DNA of 64,000 nt, from contig MNCI01010141.1 of the NCBI GenBank assembly GCA_015680685.1, positions 511,791 to 575,790 on the forward strand, written 5' to 3'. Both the position numbers and the translations under genes were made by a program. This DNA comes from Gnetum montanum (lineage: Eukaryota > Streptophyta > Gnetopsida > Gnetales > Gnetaceae). The notes below the pieces were generated by a model. It searched no databases. It had not been told where the DNA came from and saw nothing but the letters and a program-made list of their open reading frames with translations. Each line of letters opens with the position of its first letter. The first letter of the stretch is position 1. Shown in pieces: positions 11,371 through 20,952 of the stretch.

Positions 11371-11880
11371 TCAAGAGAGTTGATCCTCTCTTGTTAGGAA
11401 GTCTACAAGGCTATTTCTTGCATCATTAATATATTCAGTAGTAAAATCAAAGTTTGCTAAAAACAACCACCATCTAATTAAGTGAGTATGAGTGACCTTA
11501 TTTAGGGATATACTGGATAGATATTTCTCAAAGTGTTTGAGGTTACTTCTAGTGACAAACTTAATATTTTGTAGGAATAATCTAAATTTCTTAACTGCTT
11601 TTACAATCGCTAATAGCTTTTTATGAGAACTATGATGATTGAGCTGAGAAGTGTTGAACATACCTGAAGTGTATCTACAAAGATGCTCCCCAAAATTTTT
11701 CAGAAGCATCTGTTTCAAGGATTAGTTTTCCGTCAGTGGGAAACCTTAGCTTTGGAAGCTTTTAACACTTATCTTTGATTTTTTGAACTGCTAGGGTATG
11801 ACGTTGATCCCATGGTGGTGATGATCCTTTGAGTATATCATTTAATAATTTTTTATCATAGGCTAAATTAGTATTAACTG
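11371..11880 (-). pseudogene. Endogenous pararetrovirus RNase H (RT C-terminus)
   Basis: In minus-strand order: 'TDASEKFWGA' (the RNase H first catalytic Asp) just upstream, then 'CRYTSGMFN' followed by 'KKLLAIVKAVKKF'. The latter two match the caulimovirid pattern YxSGxF...ExNYxxxEKELLAI..AIKKF. 'HLIRWWLFLANFDFTTEYI' (pattern R..RW...L..YDF.I.YI..G.N...D.LTR) and terminal 'LVDFLTRE' follow. This pattern is specific to Caulimoviridae RNase H rather than Gypsy. One frame is open for 115 codons but the join to RT is broken. The RT palm with its catalytic DD is absent: upstream the sequence passes straight to the protease. This is an ancient, dead genomic copy. Confidence 0.8.
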
Positions 11881-11901
11881 CCCATTGTGTTTTTTGTGTT
11901 T

Positions 11902-12330
11902 TTAGAATTTCTTGTAATGGAACCTTACTAGATGAGGCAATTTGTCAAGGAATTTTAAATCCTTGAATTTGTACATAAGTAGGAGCTTGGTATATGTTCC
12001 TAGTGCATCTAGATTATCAGTACCTATTAATAAATCATAGCTATTCATTTCACAAGGAATAACTTTTATCTTTATTATGCTATTTCCTACTTTATGATTA
12101 ACTTTTTTCTTTATTAATAAGTCATAACTATTCATTTCACAATGAATAACATTTATCTTTATTATGTTATTTCCTACTTTAAGAGGGATGTAAGCTTTGT
12201 ACATACTAGTTACACACTGAGTGTTAAAGCGTATGTGTGTCTTATTTGTTTCTTCCTAGATGTCTACTGGTATAGTATGCCAATGTGCTAATGATAGCTT
12301 TGCACCAAAGTTGATTAAATCATCTATTTG
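11902..12330 (-). pseudogene. Endogenous pararetrovirus aspartic protease, with internal duplication
   Basis: On the minus strand the first block reads 'LINFGAKLSLAHWHTIP' (about 12320-12270), where families of this kind have [IL]-[ID]-D-[TS]-G-A. The catalytic D-T-G has decayed to N-F-G. It then runs through 'YKAYIPLKVGN' and 'MNSYDLLIGTDNLDALG', the G-x-[ND]-[FN]-L end motif. A 29-codon segment occurs twice in tandem (see the repeat at 12026). The position between coat-protein-type sequence and RNase H agrees with caulimovirid gene order. Confidence 0.65.
12026..12184 (-). repeat. In-frame 87-bp tandem duplication in the protease
   Basis: The unit begins 'attaataaatcatagctatt' at 12026 and again 'attaataagtcataactatt' at 12113. 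The spacing is exactly 87 bp (29 codons), so the reading frame is kept. The copies differ at several bases, mostly transitions. The duplicated segment codes for '..MNSYDLLI' and its upstream strand. Confidence 0.85.
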
Positions 12331-12786
12331 ATATGGTTTGTAATGCTTTAATTTTATTTCAAAGGTACATATTGGAAGTCTTGTATGTGATTTGCTATTC
12401 ATAGCAATTTCTACGTTGGGCATTGCATTCGTTTGTCTAGTATTGCTGCTGTTGGTGACTTTCTTCTATACGTTCTAACTCTTTAATTTCATTTGTGGCT
12501 TGAACCACAAATTTTTTTAATTGAGTTATTCTATGTTGCCTAAGGATAGATTCATTTAAAGGAGGTGGCTTGAAAGGCTTGCTCGTTTTCAAGCTTTATC
12601 CTAGATGGTATAGAGCTTCTTGCTCTGCCCATGTATCTATGTCTTCAGGCTGTGTCTCATGGTAGTAACCTATATTTTTGAGAACTTCTTCTCGTATATT
12701 ATGGAATAATCATTGCCTGCTTTCTATTCTTCTTTCCAAGGCAATAATCTTGTTGATTTCACAGATGGGGAGTCGACTCTTTCTTC

Positions 12787-13346
12787 CTATAACTCCTTAA
12801 TTTCTCTTTTGATCTCTCTATATTTTGAATCCTTCTTAATGAGATCTAAGGAGGGAGTGTCTGAATCTATTGTATTTGGATTACAAAGATGATAATCAGA
12901 ATCTGCACTTGAATATTTGTGATCAGGCTTGTATTCATTATTTATATCCCCAAAATACTTATCTTCTTCAAGTAGGATGTCATCTTGCCTGAATTCTGTG
13001 TTCTCATTTATGACTAGATTATAATATTTTTCTAACAAATTGTATTCTTCAATAAAATTCACTTTCTTTGGGTGCTTACCTTTGTAAGGACAATTTAGCA
13101 TAATGATTGCCTTTACAAAGAAAACATCTTATTTGATCCTTAGGGGTTTTGTTTTGTTGTCTTAAACATTCCATGGAACGGTTTAGTTCGGGCTTGTTTA
13201 GGATGCCAAACTTTTTTGTGAGAGCAACAATGTTTTTTCTTATTTTTATTTTTTGACTTTTCTTTTCTTGGGAGATGAAACCTATATTCTTCGGGGCATA
13301 GCTTGTAGCAAAAGAAAAGACCTAATTTCTTTTGTTGTTTGGCCAT
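12787..13346 (-). pseudogene. Pararetroviral coat-protein-like region with basic stretch and zinc knuckle
   Basis: In minus-strand order there is a Lys-rich basic stretch, 'KEKSKNKNKKKHCCSHKKVW' (13260-13200), then a broken C-x2-C..H..C knuckle at about 13125-13085 ('RCFLCKGNH' in one frame, 'NCPYKGKHPKKVNF' in the next). An acidic/Glu-Asp-rich C-terminal segment follows (12787-13080, for example 'RQDDILLEEDKYFGDI'). A basic region, a CCHC knuckle and then an acidic tail is the usual end of caulimovirid coat proteins. A frameshift inside the knuckle and stops show it is inactive. The N-terminal part of the ORF lies across element 1, beyond 21831. Confidence 0.6.
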
Positions 13347-13354
13347 TTGCTATA

Positions 13355-14203
13355 TGATGAATTGTGATTCATCGGGTTGCGATATCGGACCCACGATATC
13401 GGGTACGCGATATTGCATCTAGCAGTGATATCGGATATGCGATATTGTGGTTCCTGTGTGAGCCTATAAATACACATGAAGGCACACGGGAATGGAGCCT
13501 TTTAGTCAGTTTTTAGAGTCAAGTTTAGTATAGGATCTTTTTGTCATTTCTCTCTCAACCCTCTCTCCCAATGCATGCCCGCAGTGTGATGATTGTAATT
13601 GTACGGCATCCTTTATTCGAGTGTGGTGTACTTGGACATGCACATGATCGGAAATAAAGATCGAGATTACTTCATCATTGCAGCATTCACTTAGCGTAAT
13701 TATTTAATTGTTATTGTTATTTATTGCTTTCGTAAAACGTGGAATGAGTACGACTTAATCACGAGCATTTAAGTGTGACTACTTGGTACCCAGTAGTGTA
13801 CCTAGGATCTGCGCTTCGTAATCCCAATGGTAGTTGTGCACGAGGTCCAAGATGTGTATAGATGATTAAGGAACGGATGCTCATCGCACTTAGGCTAGTT
13901 TAGACTCTCTCCCCCTATCTCCTCTTAGTATAGCTCTCTCTCTCCCTTTTCCTCCTAGCTTAGCTACGATTATTTTTCATCGCCTTCAGGAGTAGCATTA
14001 GTTTAGGAACACATCATACACCTCACTCTGGACTAAACCATACGTGACAAAGCAAATACTAGTCTAGGTGAGAAGACAACGAATTGTGATCAACGAGTAA
14101 CTATCTAGATACCCCAATTAGCCTGTCTGCGGAGTTCGACTGGATCATGCGTGCAATGCTCGTATTTGTATGGTTGAGTGTAGGGGTACCTCACCACTCA
14201 TCA
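13355..14203 (+). repeat. 5' LTR of element 1
   Basis: Starts TGATGAATTGTGATTCATCG and ends CCACTCATCA. The first 90 bp hold six GATAT-core palindrome-like words (13381-13446). A TATA box and an AATAAA follow. Confidence 0.95.
13465..13472 (+). promoter_or_regulatory. TATA box of element 1 5' LTR
   Basis: TATAAATA in the context 'gagcctataaatacacatg' is conserved in the 3' LTR (21063-21070), and a TATAAATA-like box sits at the same place in most other copies of the family. It lies just downstream of the GATATC array. An AATAAA at 13653-13658 ('ggaaataaagatcgagatta'), also conserved in the family, is the likely poly(A) signal, giving an R region of under 200 bp. Confidence 0.7.
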
Positions 14204-14204
14204 T

Positions 14205-14222
14205 TGGCGCCGTTGCCGGGGA
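14205..14222 (+). promoter_or_regulatory. Primer-binding site, tRNA-Asp
   Basis: TGGCGCCGTTGCCGGGGA is an exact 18-base complement of the plant tRNA-Asp 3' end including CCA. It lies one base after the 5' LTR. tRNA-Asp priming is typical of Athila-lineage Gypsy elements. Elements 3 and 4 keep the same site with CpG-decay changes (TGGTGCCGTTGTTAGGGA and TGGCACCGTTGCCAGGGA). Confidence 0.9.
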
Positions 14223-14335
14223 CGGTGCTAGTTATTTAGATTAGTTACATCATATAAGATCGCTGTAACAAAGTATTAACGATACATCGTTTAGGAAGAA
14301 ATAATTGTAATTGAATCACACACAAATTTACAACC

Positions 14336-15528
14336 ATGTCTCTCTCACAAGACTATGATCACGTAACAACTAGTAAGGCAATTCATTGGAGAACCAACGA
14401 ATTATATGATGATGAAGATGAAGTTTGGAGTACCCAGTCTGATGTAGGGGTTTCCTATAAACATAAATGAAGACAACATCGTCCTAACTCACGAATGCAT
14501 AACATACCTAGTGATGATGAACCCCTATTGGCCACTACAAGCCTAATGGAAATACAAGAAGTTGTTTGAATATCCTGCAGGCATCGCAAGGAAAGCCGTC
14601 TACCTAGGCTTGACTTAAACTTTCCTAAGTTTTCAGGAGGCTACGATTTAGATCCGCAACAACATTTACAAGCCTTCTCGATGCCTGTGCATGGAACAAC
14701 ATTGATAATGGATAGCAGAAACTTAAGCTCTTTCCTATGACACTTGTTGGCCAAGCAAAAGTATGGTATAGGTCCCTAAAACCCAAATCAATTCAACGTT
14801 GGCCAACAATGGTAGAGCTCTTCAATGAAAGATATCAAACCTATTCGAGAGTTTCAACCTTGAGGAGACAAATCCAGGAGTGGAAACAAGCACAACATGA
14901 ACCCTTGGACATGGCCTTAGAAAGATATTATGCATTATTAAACAAATGCCCAGGCCATGAGTTCTTTGAGAAAATGCTAATGTACCACATTATTGATGGG
15001 CTCCGTAATGAAACAAGGGAGACCTTAAGGATGTATGCCCGAGGTCAACTATATGAGCTACAAACCCATCAATTCCAAGAGCTTATCAAATGGGTAGCAA
15101 AAGAAGAAGGAGAAATGGCTAAGTGGGAGAATGTTGAAAAATCTCAATAGGCCCAAAACCTTAATTCAACAAGGGCCCATGATTATGAAGAGGAGAAACC
15201 AACTCACTTCAAGGAGGTGCAACCATCTTTGCCAGTACTACAACCATTGGATGAAGTTGAGGCAAGGATCAATAAGATGATGGAATGGATGCATAAAAAG
15301 TGTGGAGAATATGCCAACATTATTGGGGATAAAGTTATGACGAACCAAGAAGCAGGACAAAATACCCTTAGACAATCGGAAAGAAGGGTAGAAGAGAATA
15401 AGAACTTAACTGCCAATCATACGTATCAATGTAACGTTTGCTTGTACGATCACCCCCAGGGCGAATGCCCAATCTTGTCACATTTGAATGAGCATTGGGG
15501 AAGAGTGTTGCACCCAGAGTTCGTATAG
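14336..15528 (+). pseudogene. Element 1 gag, nearly open
   Basis: The ATG at 14336 gives MSLSQDYDHVTTSKAIHWRT; element 2 starts the same way (MSLSQ...WRTNE), which fixes the start. Two stops and one frameshift occur before 14737. From there the gag core is open ('QAKVWYRSLKPKSIQRW', 'ELFNERYQTYSRVSTLRRQI', 'WKQAQHEPLDMALERYY', 'CPGHEFFEKMLMYHIIDGLR'). A lone in-frame TAG at 15148 interrupts it, and the same frame continues to 15528. A finger C-N-V-C-L-Y-D-H-P-Q-G-E-C (CX2CX3HX4C) lies at 15430-15468. Gag binds and packages element RNA. Compared with element 2, about 100 Ser/Arg-rich residues are missing near the N-terminus. Confidence 0.85.
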
Positions 15529-16384
15529 AGATACTGTGTTCAATCACAGTGGCAACAATCCCAATCGTGGGGGAGGCCACCCTCGAACTGGTTGCACCCT
15601 TCATACCATCTGAACCTAAGTGCTTATCAAGTTTAACATCCTATTTCCCCAACCGGGTTAACATCCTCTACATCACCATATTATTATTATTCTCCTCAAT
15701 ACTATCAACCCATGTCCTTTCCAACACAACCACCACCTTGGATACCTTACACTTCTCCTCAATTTCAACATTCTCATCGTTCACCTCCTTCTACATTGCC
15801 ACCAAGTGTTCTAGAAGGTTTTGCACCACAGCAACAACCCACGAATATTACTTGTGCTTCTGCTGATAACAACAGTGGGAACTCTCTTCAACACTGAAGA
15901 CCTCCCTTCTTTAGGCATGACCGTAAGAAGGGACAACACAATTCTAAGCCCACCGTACCTTCCAACCTAGCACAAGTCCAACACTGTGGTGCAGCTCCCT
16001 CCTCGAACCCAACGCCTCATGTTACTCTCTCTGGGCCATCAACAAATACTCCAACAACCATATGGCCCAATGAATATAGCCACCGAGGGAGACAGATCGA
16101 TCATTGCATACCATCTTACGGTCACGGGTGCCATAATGGGTCAACCACTCATCAATTGACTACACCTTATAAATTGCCCCACTATGTTTACTATAACCAA
16201 GTGTGTGAACCCCACTCGGGGTACATTCCAACCACCACATCAAAGGACACCTAGTGGTTCGAATATGATCGGATCCCAATACGTCCAACATGCAAGGATT
16301 CCAACTTTTCATTTATTAATGCTCACCATACTCAACTGTTTAGTTATGGGGGATACCCCCCATTCTAATAACAAGCAAGATTAA
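15529..16384 (+). pseudogene. Element 1 Pro/Gln-rich gag tail; protease missing
   Basis: Proline- and glutamine-rich fragments ('PPSTLPPSVLEGFAPQQQPT', then 'PPFFRHDRKKGQ') match the same place in element 2. Elements 3 and 4 then carry a retropepsin, but element 1 goes almost directly to the shared '..VCEP' block and the conserved G-tract at 16345. A protease deletion is therefore likely. The end is marked by a stop at about 16382. Confidence 0.55.
16339..16363 (+). promoter_or_regulatory. Internal polypurine-like tract with palindrome
   Basis: 'tttagttatgggggata' is followed by 'ccccccat', so ATGGGGG and CCCCCAT face each other across ATA. The same block occurs at the end of gag/protease in element 2 (32041-32066, minus), element 3 (45809-45824, minus) and element 4 (53517-53530, minus). 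It resembles the 3' polypurine tract that abuts the LTR ('tcaatcgtgggggta'). Its role is unknown. Confidence 0.5.
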
Positions 16385-17045
16385 TAAATATTTTTCATTT
16401 TCTTTAATTTTGAAATTTTTGTTTTTCAGTTTTTCACTTGTCAACTTATTGTTTTGTCTTTTTATGAGTAATCTCATCTACGAATAAAACACTCATGTGG
16501 CTCGTTGGTTGAGGTGTTGTTCTATGCTATCAAGTCTCATGTGACTAATTATTTAGACAGCGAGTCCACAACATCCACCTACCCATTCCATTAATAAGAA
16601 ATTCTACCCTGAGTACAATGATATTCCTAATCATTAAAACTTAAAGTAATTTTGTGCTCACTATGCCCAAAGTGAAGAATGATGGACCAAGAAGGAATGG
16701 CTAGGGTGTGACATCAAGGGGACTTGTGGATTCTCTTTGGTGGCATTTGTAGGAGTTATCATGCAACTTGGTCGTACTAAGATCCTTGTAGATCTAATGA
16801 AAAATGGGAGTAAGAGTACTCAAAAGGCACTCAACCAGAAAAAATAATGCTATTCTAAGGGTTCCCACTAGAAAGACATGCACCCATGCCTGAAGGTAGG
16901 CGGCTTCTTTGGATTAAGCATTCAAAGAGAGAGAGAGAGAGAGTGTGTGTGTGTGTGTGTGCGCCCTGATTTGATAACCATAACTCGCTCGTTGGTGCCC
17001 TGATTTTCATCCCGTCTGAACCTACTTGAACTTGGAGTGTTCAAC
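16385..17045. other. Non-coding interior of element 1
   Basis: No open frame belongs here. The segment corresponds to non-coding blocks in element 2 (about 30500-32000) and element 3 (about 44250-45780), which share words such as 'gacatgaggtgtctt' with each other. A microsatellite (AG)n(TG)n lies at 16926-16962. Confidence 0.5.
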
Positions 17046-17065
17046 TTAGTCGTGGGGGAGGGGTA
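17046..17065 (+). promoter_or_regulatory. Second internal polypurine-like tract
   Basis: 'ttagtcgtgggggaggggta' lies about 310 bp before the second ORF. Counterparts are element 4 at 52133-52147 (minus, 'ttagtcatgggggta'), element 3 at 44016-44031 (minus, degenerate), and element 2 at 30371-30420, where it has expanded into a G-rich minisatellite. Confidence 0.5.
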
Positions 17066-17378
17066 CACACTGAATTGCGAATAAATTTTTTTGAAATTCG
17101 TCATCGCCTAAAGGACACTATCAAGGGTAATTAGTTATAAAAATAATAATAAACATGTGCCAAAAACAATTTCATCTCCTTACCTATATTGGGAAATTAA
17201 ACTCTGAAACCACCTAAGCAAAATGGACCAAATATTAAACTCTTGTGGGGACATTTCCATAAACACTCTTAACCTTAAAATCACATGGAATTAGAATTAA
17301 CTCATTAATGCAGAGAGTAAGGTATAACTTAACTTTGGTAAGTAACCTTGCTAATGATTGGCTCCGTGTGATTGCAGA

Positions 17379-18441
17379 TGGCCCCAAAGCATGCACAACA
17401 AGAAGGTTTTGCTCAAGGTGTGTTCAACAACCCAGGAGAGGTAGAGGACAGATGCCTATCGAACAACACGCAGAGCAGGAGGAGCAATCGTTCAGTATCC
17501 ATCAAGAAGACCCTGCCATTGTGCAATCAAGACAGGTAGAAGGAGGAGTTGTTGCAGTGCTTGAACAGGGACGACACCTCACGTTGCCCTCGGAGTGTGT
17601 CCAGGCCATCCATGAAAAGTCCACATCAGCTGCCGTGATCGTGGAATTGAACTTCGGACCTTTCACGAAAGTTGCTCCTGAGGTCATTAGGGACCACCTC
17701 AAAGGGTCCCCATTATGGCCTATCCTCTCCAAAAGCGGTGCCTGGTACTTAGGAAAAATGTATCAATTCTGGCACAATAAAGAAGAAGGCACCATAGTTA
17801 ACATTTGTGGTGTATTTGTTGATTTCTCCGTCCAAGCCATTTCGGAAGTATTCGGGCCAAAGGTTGCTCACCTGTCCACTCGCTTTGATGTTGATGCGCG
17901 AAAGGTTTGGTTAGATAGGGCGTACAGTAAAGAAGACAAGACCTATGGAGAGTTGACGTTGAAAGAGAAAATCTACTTTAAAATTGGAACTTATCACACC
18001 TTCCCCACAAAAGAATTAAATAGAATTTCAACATATGCGGCAAGAGGATGTGCGATATTGATGGGAATGGTTAATGCTAACCTACCTCATCTATATTTCA
18101 TGGAGATCATAAGGCGGTTTGAAGAACGTAAGACAAGGAAGTTTGCGTTTCCCTTCCCTTGTCTCATCAGGAAGCTGTGCAAGCGTGCTGGTATTCGAGG
18201 ATACACCAATGATGTCCTCAGGAAAGCCCAAAATGCTTCATACGTTGAATTGCTAAAGCCACCAGCTGCAAGGAAAATTGCTGGTGGGATGCTAGGGCCA
18301 GAACAAGAACATACGGTGAGGCCCACTGCAACTCAACTTGTAGGGCCCAGCCAACCTCTGAGCACGGGACCCAGTCAACAACAAGAAGCAGGGCCTAGCA
18401 CGAGCCAGCGAGATCAACCGCCACCGCCGCAGGATTACTGA
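17379..18441 (+). CDS. Element 1 second ORF, Transposase_32-like domain
   Basis: The longest open frame of the window (open from 17308, 377 codons to TGA at 18441). The likely ancestral start is ATG 17379 (MAPKHAQQEG), because 'gattgcagATGGC' is shared with element 2 (30014, minus) and nearly with element 3. That ATG is out of frame, so a small indel near 17440-17460 is inferred. Conserved blocks: 'FTKVAPEVIRDHLKG', 'NICGVFVDFSVQAISEVFG', 'LTLKEKIYFKIGTYHTFP', 'LNRISTYAARGCAILMGM' and 'FAFPFPCLIRKLCKRAGI'. These fit the plant 'putative transposon protein' (Transposase_32) pattern, in which F.FPSLI..LC..AGV is the signature. Despite the name no transposase chemistry is known for it. The C-terminus is Pro/Gln-rich. 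The ORF sits where Athila elements have an env-like gene. Confidence 0.75.
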
Positions 18442-20760
18442 CTGTCGATGAGCCATCTCAGGGCTATCGCAGAGACGGTTAGTTGGGGAAGTCGTGATGA
18501 TGCAAATCTCTTCTGCGTCATTGATGATACCGTACGGCCCACTGTCTCTATAGATCGTGCACTGGGCAAGGTGTCCATTCAAACAGGAGGAGAGGAGAGT
18601 TATTAGGCACAACAGATTTCAGGGAACATTGCATCCTTTCAGGTGCAACTAGAAACTGGTGAAGGGGCCATAGTGGTGGTCATGCAGCACCAGAATGCAG
18701 CTGGAGCCGCAGAGGTGGTCACGGACCACATCAAGGAATCTTTAATGTCCTTATTGTGCCATCGGCAGATTTCACAGGAGCACGGGATGTTCAAACTTTG
18801 GCCGGTCCCTCAATGACTCCTGCGGAACATGAGGATGTGCTTGATCAACTGCTGCAAACAGGACAGGTGATGACATCTTTGTTTGACATTCCATAGAATG
18901 TTACGGTGGTACAATCAGACCTCATCTCCACTAAGGGAAAGTTGGTCATGACAGAGATGAGGGTTGAGCACGTAGAAGCAGAAGTTGCAAGACTACAAGA
19001 AAGGCTCGTAACCCTACAAGCAGCGCAGCGGGATCCGTCTCAATTCGTTCTCGCGGACCAGCTGGACACCTTCAGGATGGACCAACTCAACAAATTGCTA
19101 GCGGAAAATAAAAAGGTGGCAGAGGAAAAAGAGAAGGCCGATTGGAATGCCTCTATGGCACAAGCGCAAACTTACGCGCACGCCAAGGCACTTAAGGCCT
19201 TACAAGAAGAAAACCAACAGCTTGTTGCTGACAATCTTTAATGTTCTTAAAGAACATTTTCAGCGGCTGCGACAACAACTGATCAAGGTCAACCAGGACA
19301 TGAACTGTTTGGCCAGAGAAAATCGAACTTTCTCAATGGAGGAGGTACGCACCATCTGTTAGAAGATGGCCATCAAAATAAGCGAGTGGTAGAACGAGGC
19401 CAAGCGGCATGAAAAGTTAAAAGAGCACTTTCGAGACCAGGTGGGAATGTACAAACAAATCATCGAAAAGGAGATCCAGATGGCCAAGGCCTACATCAAT
19501 GCTTTCAGTGCACCACACATTGGTTGGCGGGCCATATTGGATACATATGCATTTGCCCACTAGGCAGAACTTAAGAGTCGGGACTTGTAGATTCAAGATC
19601 TTATAGAATACATGGAGTTGGCAAATCTAAGGTATGCCAATTTAGCCATGTTGACAACAGGTGCCCGAGGACAGAGCTCGAGAAGCAGGTAGCTACCACC
19701 TATGCCAAGTATGAAGCAGAATTTGCAGAACACAAGAAGACGTTGCAGAAGCTGGAAGTTGCAAATTTTGAATTGGAGGTGGTTAAAGCAAGCTACCAAG
19801 GATAAAAAAATGTCGCAATAGACTTGGCTCGAAGGTTTACAGATTTTCAGGAGTACAGAGACAAAGCCAGAGCCTACAAGGAGGAATGATGGTTGTTTGC
19901 GGCTTGGTACGTCAAGGCAAACACAATGTTTCTGCAACTACCGTGCCCATGGGAGGTGCCGACTTCGTCAAACATTGGGAGGTACATAGCATCTGTTAGA
20001 AGACGGCCATCGAAATAAGCGCATGGTAGAACGAGGCCAAGCGGCACGAAAAGTTAAAAGAGCACTTTCGAGACCAGGTGGGAATGTACAAACAAATCAT
20101 CGAAAAGGAGATCCATATGGCCAAGGCCCCCATCAATGCTTTCAGTGCACCACACACTGGTTGGCGGGCCATATTGGATACATATGTATTTGCCCACCAG
20201 GCAGAATTAAGAGTCGGGACCTGCAGATTCAAGATCTTATAGAATACATGGAGTTGGCAAATCTAAGGTATGCCAATTTAGCCATGTTGACAACAGGCGC
20301 CCGAGGACAGAGCTCAAGAAGCAGGTAGCTACCACCTATGCCAAGTATGAAGCAGAATTTGCAGAACACAAGAAGACGTTGCAAAAGCTGGAAGTTGCAA
20401 ATTCTGAATTGGAGGTGGTTAAAGCAAGCTACCAAGGACAAAAAAATGTCGCAACAGACTTGGCTCGAAGGTTTACAGATTTTCAAGAGTACAGAGACAA
20501 AGCCAGAGCCTACAAGGAGGAACGATAGTTGTTTGCGGCCTGGTACGTCAAGGCAAACACAATGTTTCTGCAACTACCGTGCCCATGGGAGGTGCCGACT
20601 TCATCAAACATTGGAGCATTAGCATGGACGGCACAAGACCCTCGAACTGAAGAGGCGAAATTCCAGGTGCTACTTCAACGACATCACTTCCCAACACTTG
20701 GAGCGTAGGACAAGGGAAAGCAACCCATGGAGGAGCCATTGCCACTAGGAACCACATGAG
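18442..20760 (+). pseudogene. Coiled-coil C-terminal region of the second ORF
   Basis: The open part at 18906-19241 reads as a long heptad-type helix: 'VEHVEAEVARLQERLVTLQA', 'LNKLLAENKKVAEEKEKADW', 'KALQEENQQLVADN'. Continuing frames ('MYKQIIEKEIQMAKA', 'LQIQDLIEYMELANLRYANL') are broken by stops and duplicated (19342-20614). Element 2 carries the same helix on the minus strand at 28041-28703, and element 3 at about 39900-41590. This suggests the protein is a domain-plus-coiled-coil structural factor that oligomerises; that is inference. Confidence 0.6.
19342..20614 (+). repeat. 637-bp tandem duplication in element 1
   Basis: Unit 1 is 19342-19978 and unit 2 is 19979-20614. Both begin 'gaggtac', run through 'gaacgaggccaagcggca' and 'gggaatgtacaaacaaatca', and end 'tcaaacattgg'. 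The copies are nearly identical, so the duplication is recent relative to element decay. It doubles the coiled-coil tail and creates duplicate minus-strand open frames that are not genes. Elements 2 and 3 appear to have one copy. Confidence 0.92.
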
Positions 20761-20943
20761 TTCCACCCAATTTTGTAATTTTAGGAATTTTTCATTTTGT
20801 TGTGTTGTGTCCAATCTTGTTCTATTGAGTTCTCCACCGTGGCATGAATAGCTCCCTTGTTAGTCAATAATTCCATACCTATCCACTGTGTAATCAATGG
20901 GACTTGTTCTCATTCTGACTTGAGGACGAGTTTTCATTCAATC

Positions 20944-20952
20944 GTGGGGGTA
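20944..20952 (+). promoter_or_regulatory. Polypurine tract of element 1
   Basis: 'gtgggggta' directly before the 3' LTR, in the context 'ttcaatcgtgggggta'. It primes plus-strand DNA in reverse transcription. Elements 2, 3 and 4 keep it just inside their left LTRs in reverse orientation. Confidence 0.8.

Noticed and set aside
13381-13446. GATATC array read as a CRISPR-like repeat
   Set aside because: Words are only 6-8 bp with irregular spacing, inside an LTR of a plant element.
17308-18441. The 377-codon frame as a host gene
   Set aside because: Homologous pieces occur at the same place in elements 2 and 3, so it belongs to the retroelement.
19593-20573. Two near-identical 114-codon minus-strand frames with several cysteines (19937-19593, 20573-20229)
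   Set aside because: They are antisense shadows of the coiled-coil region and are duplicated only because of the 637-bp tandem repeat.
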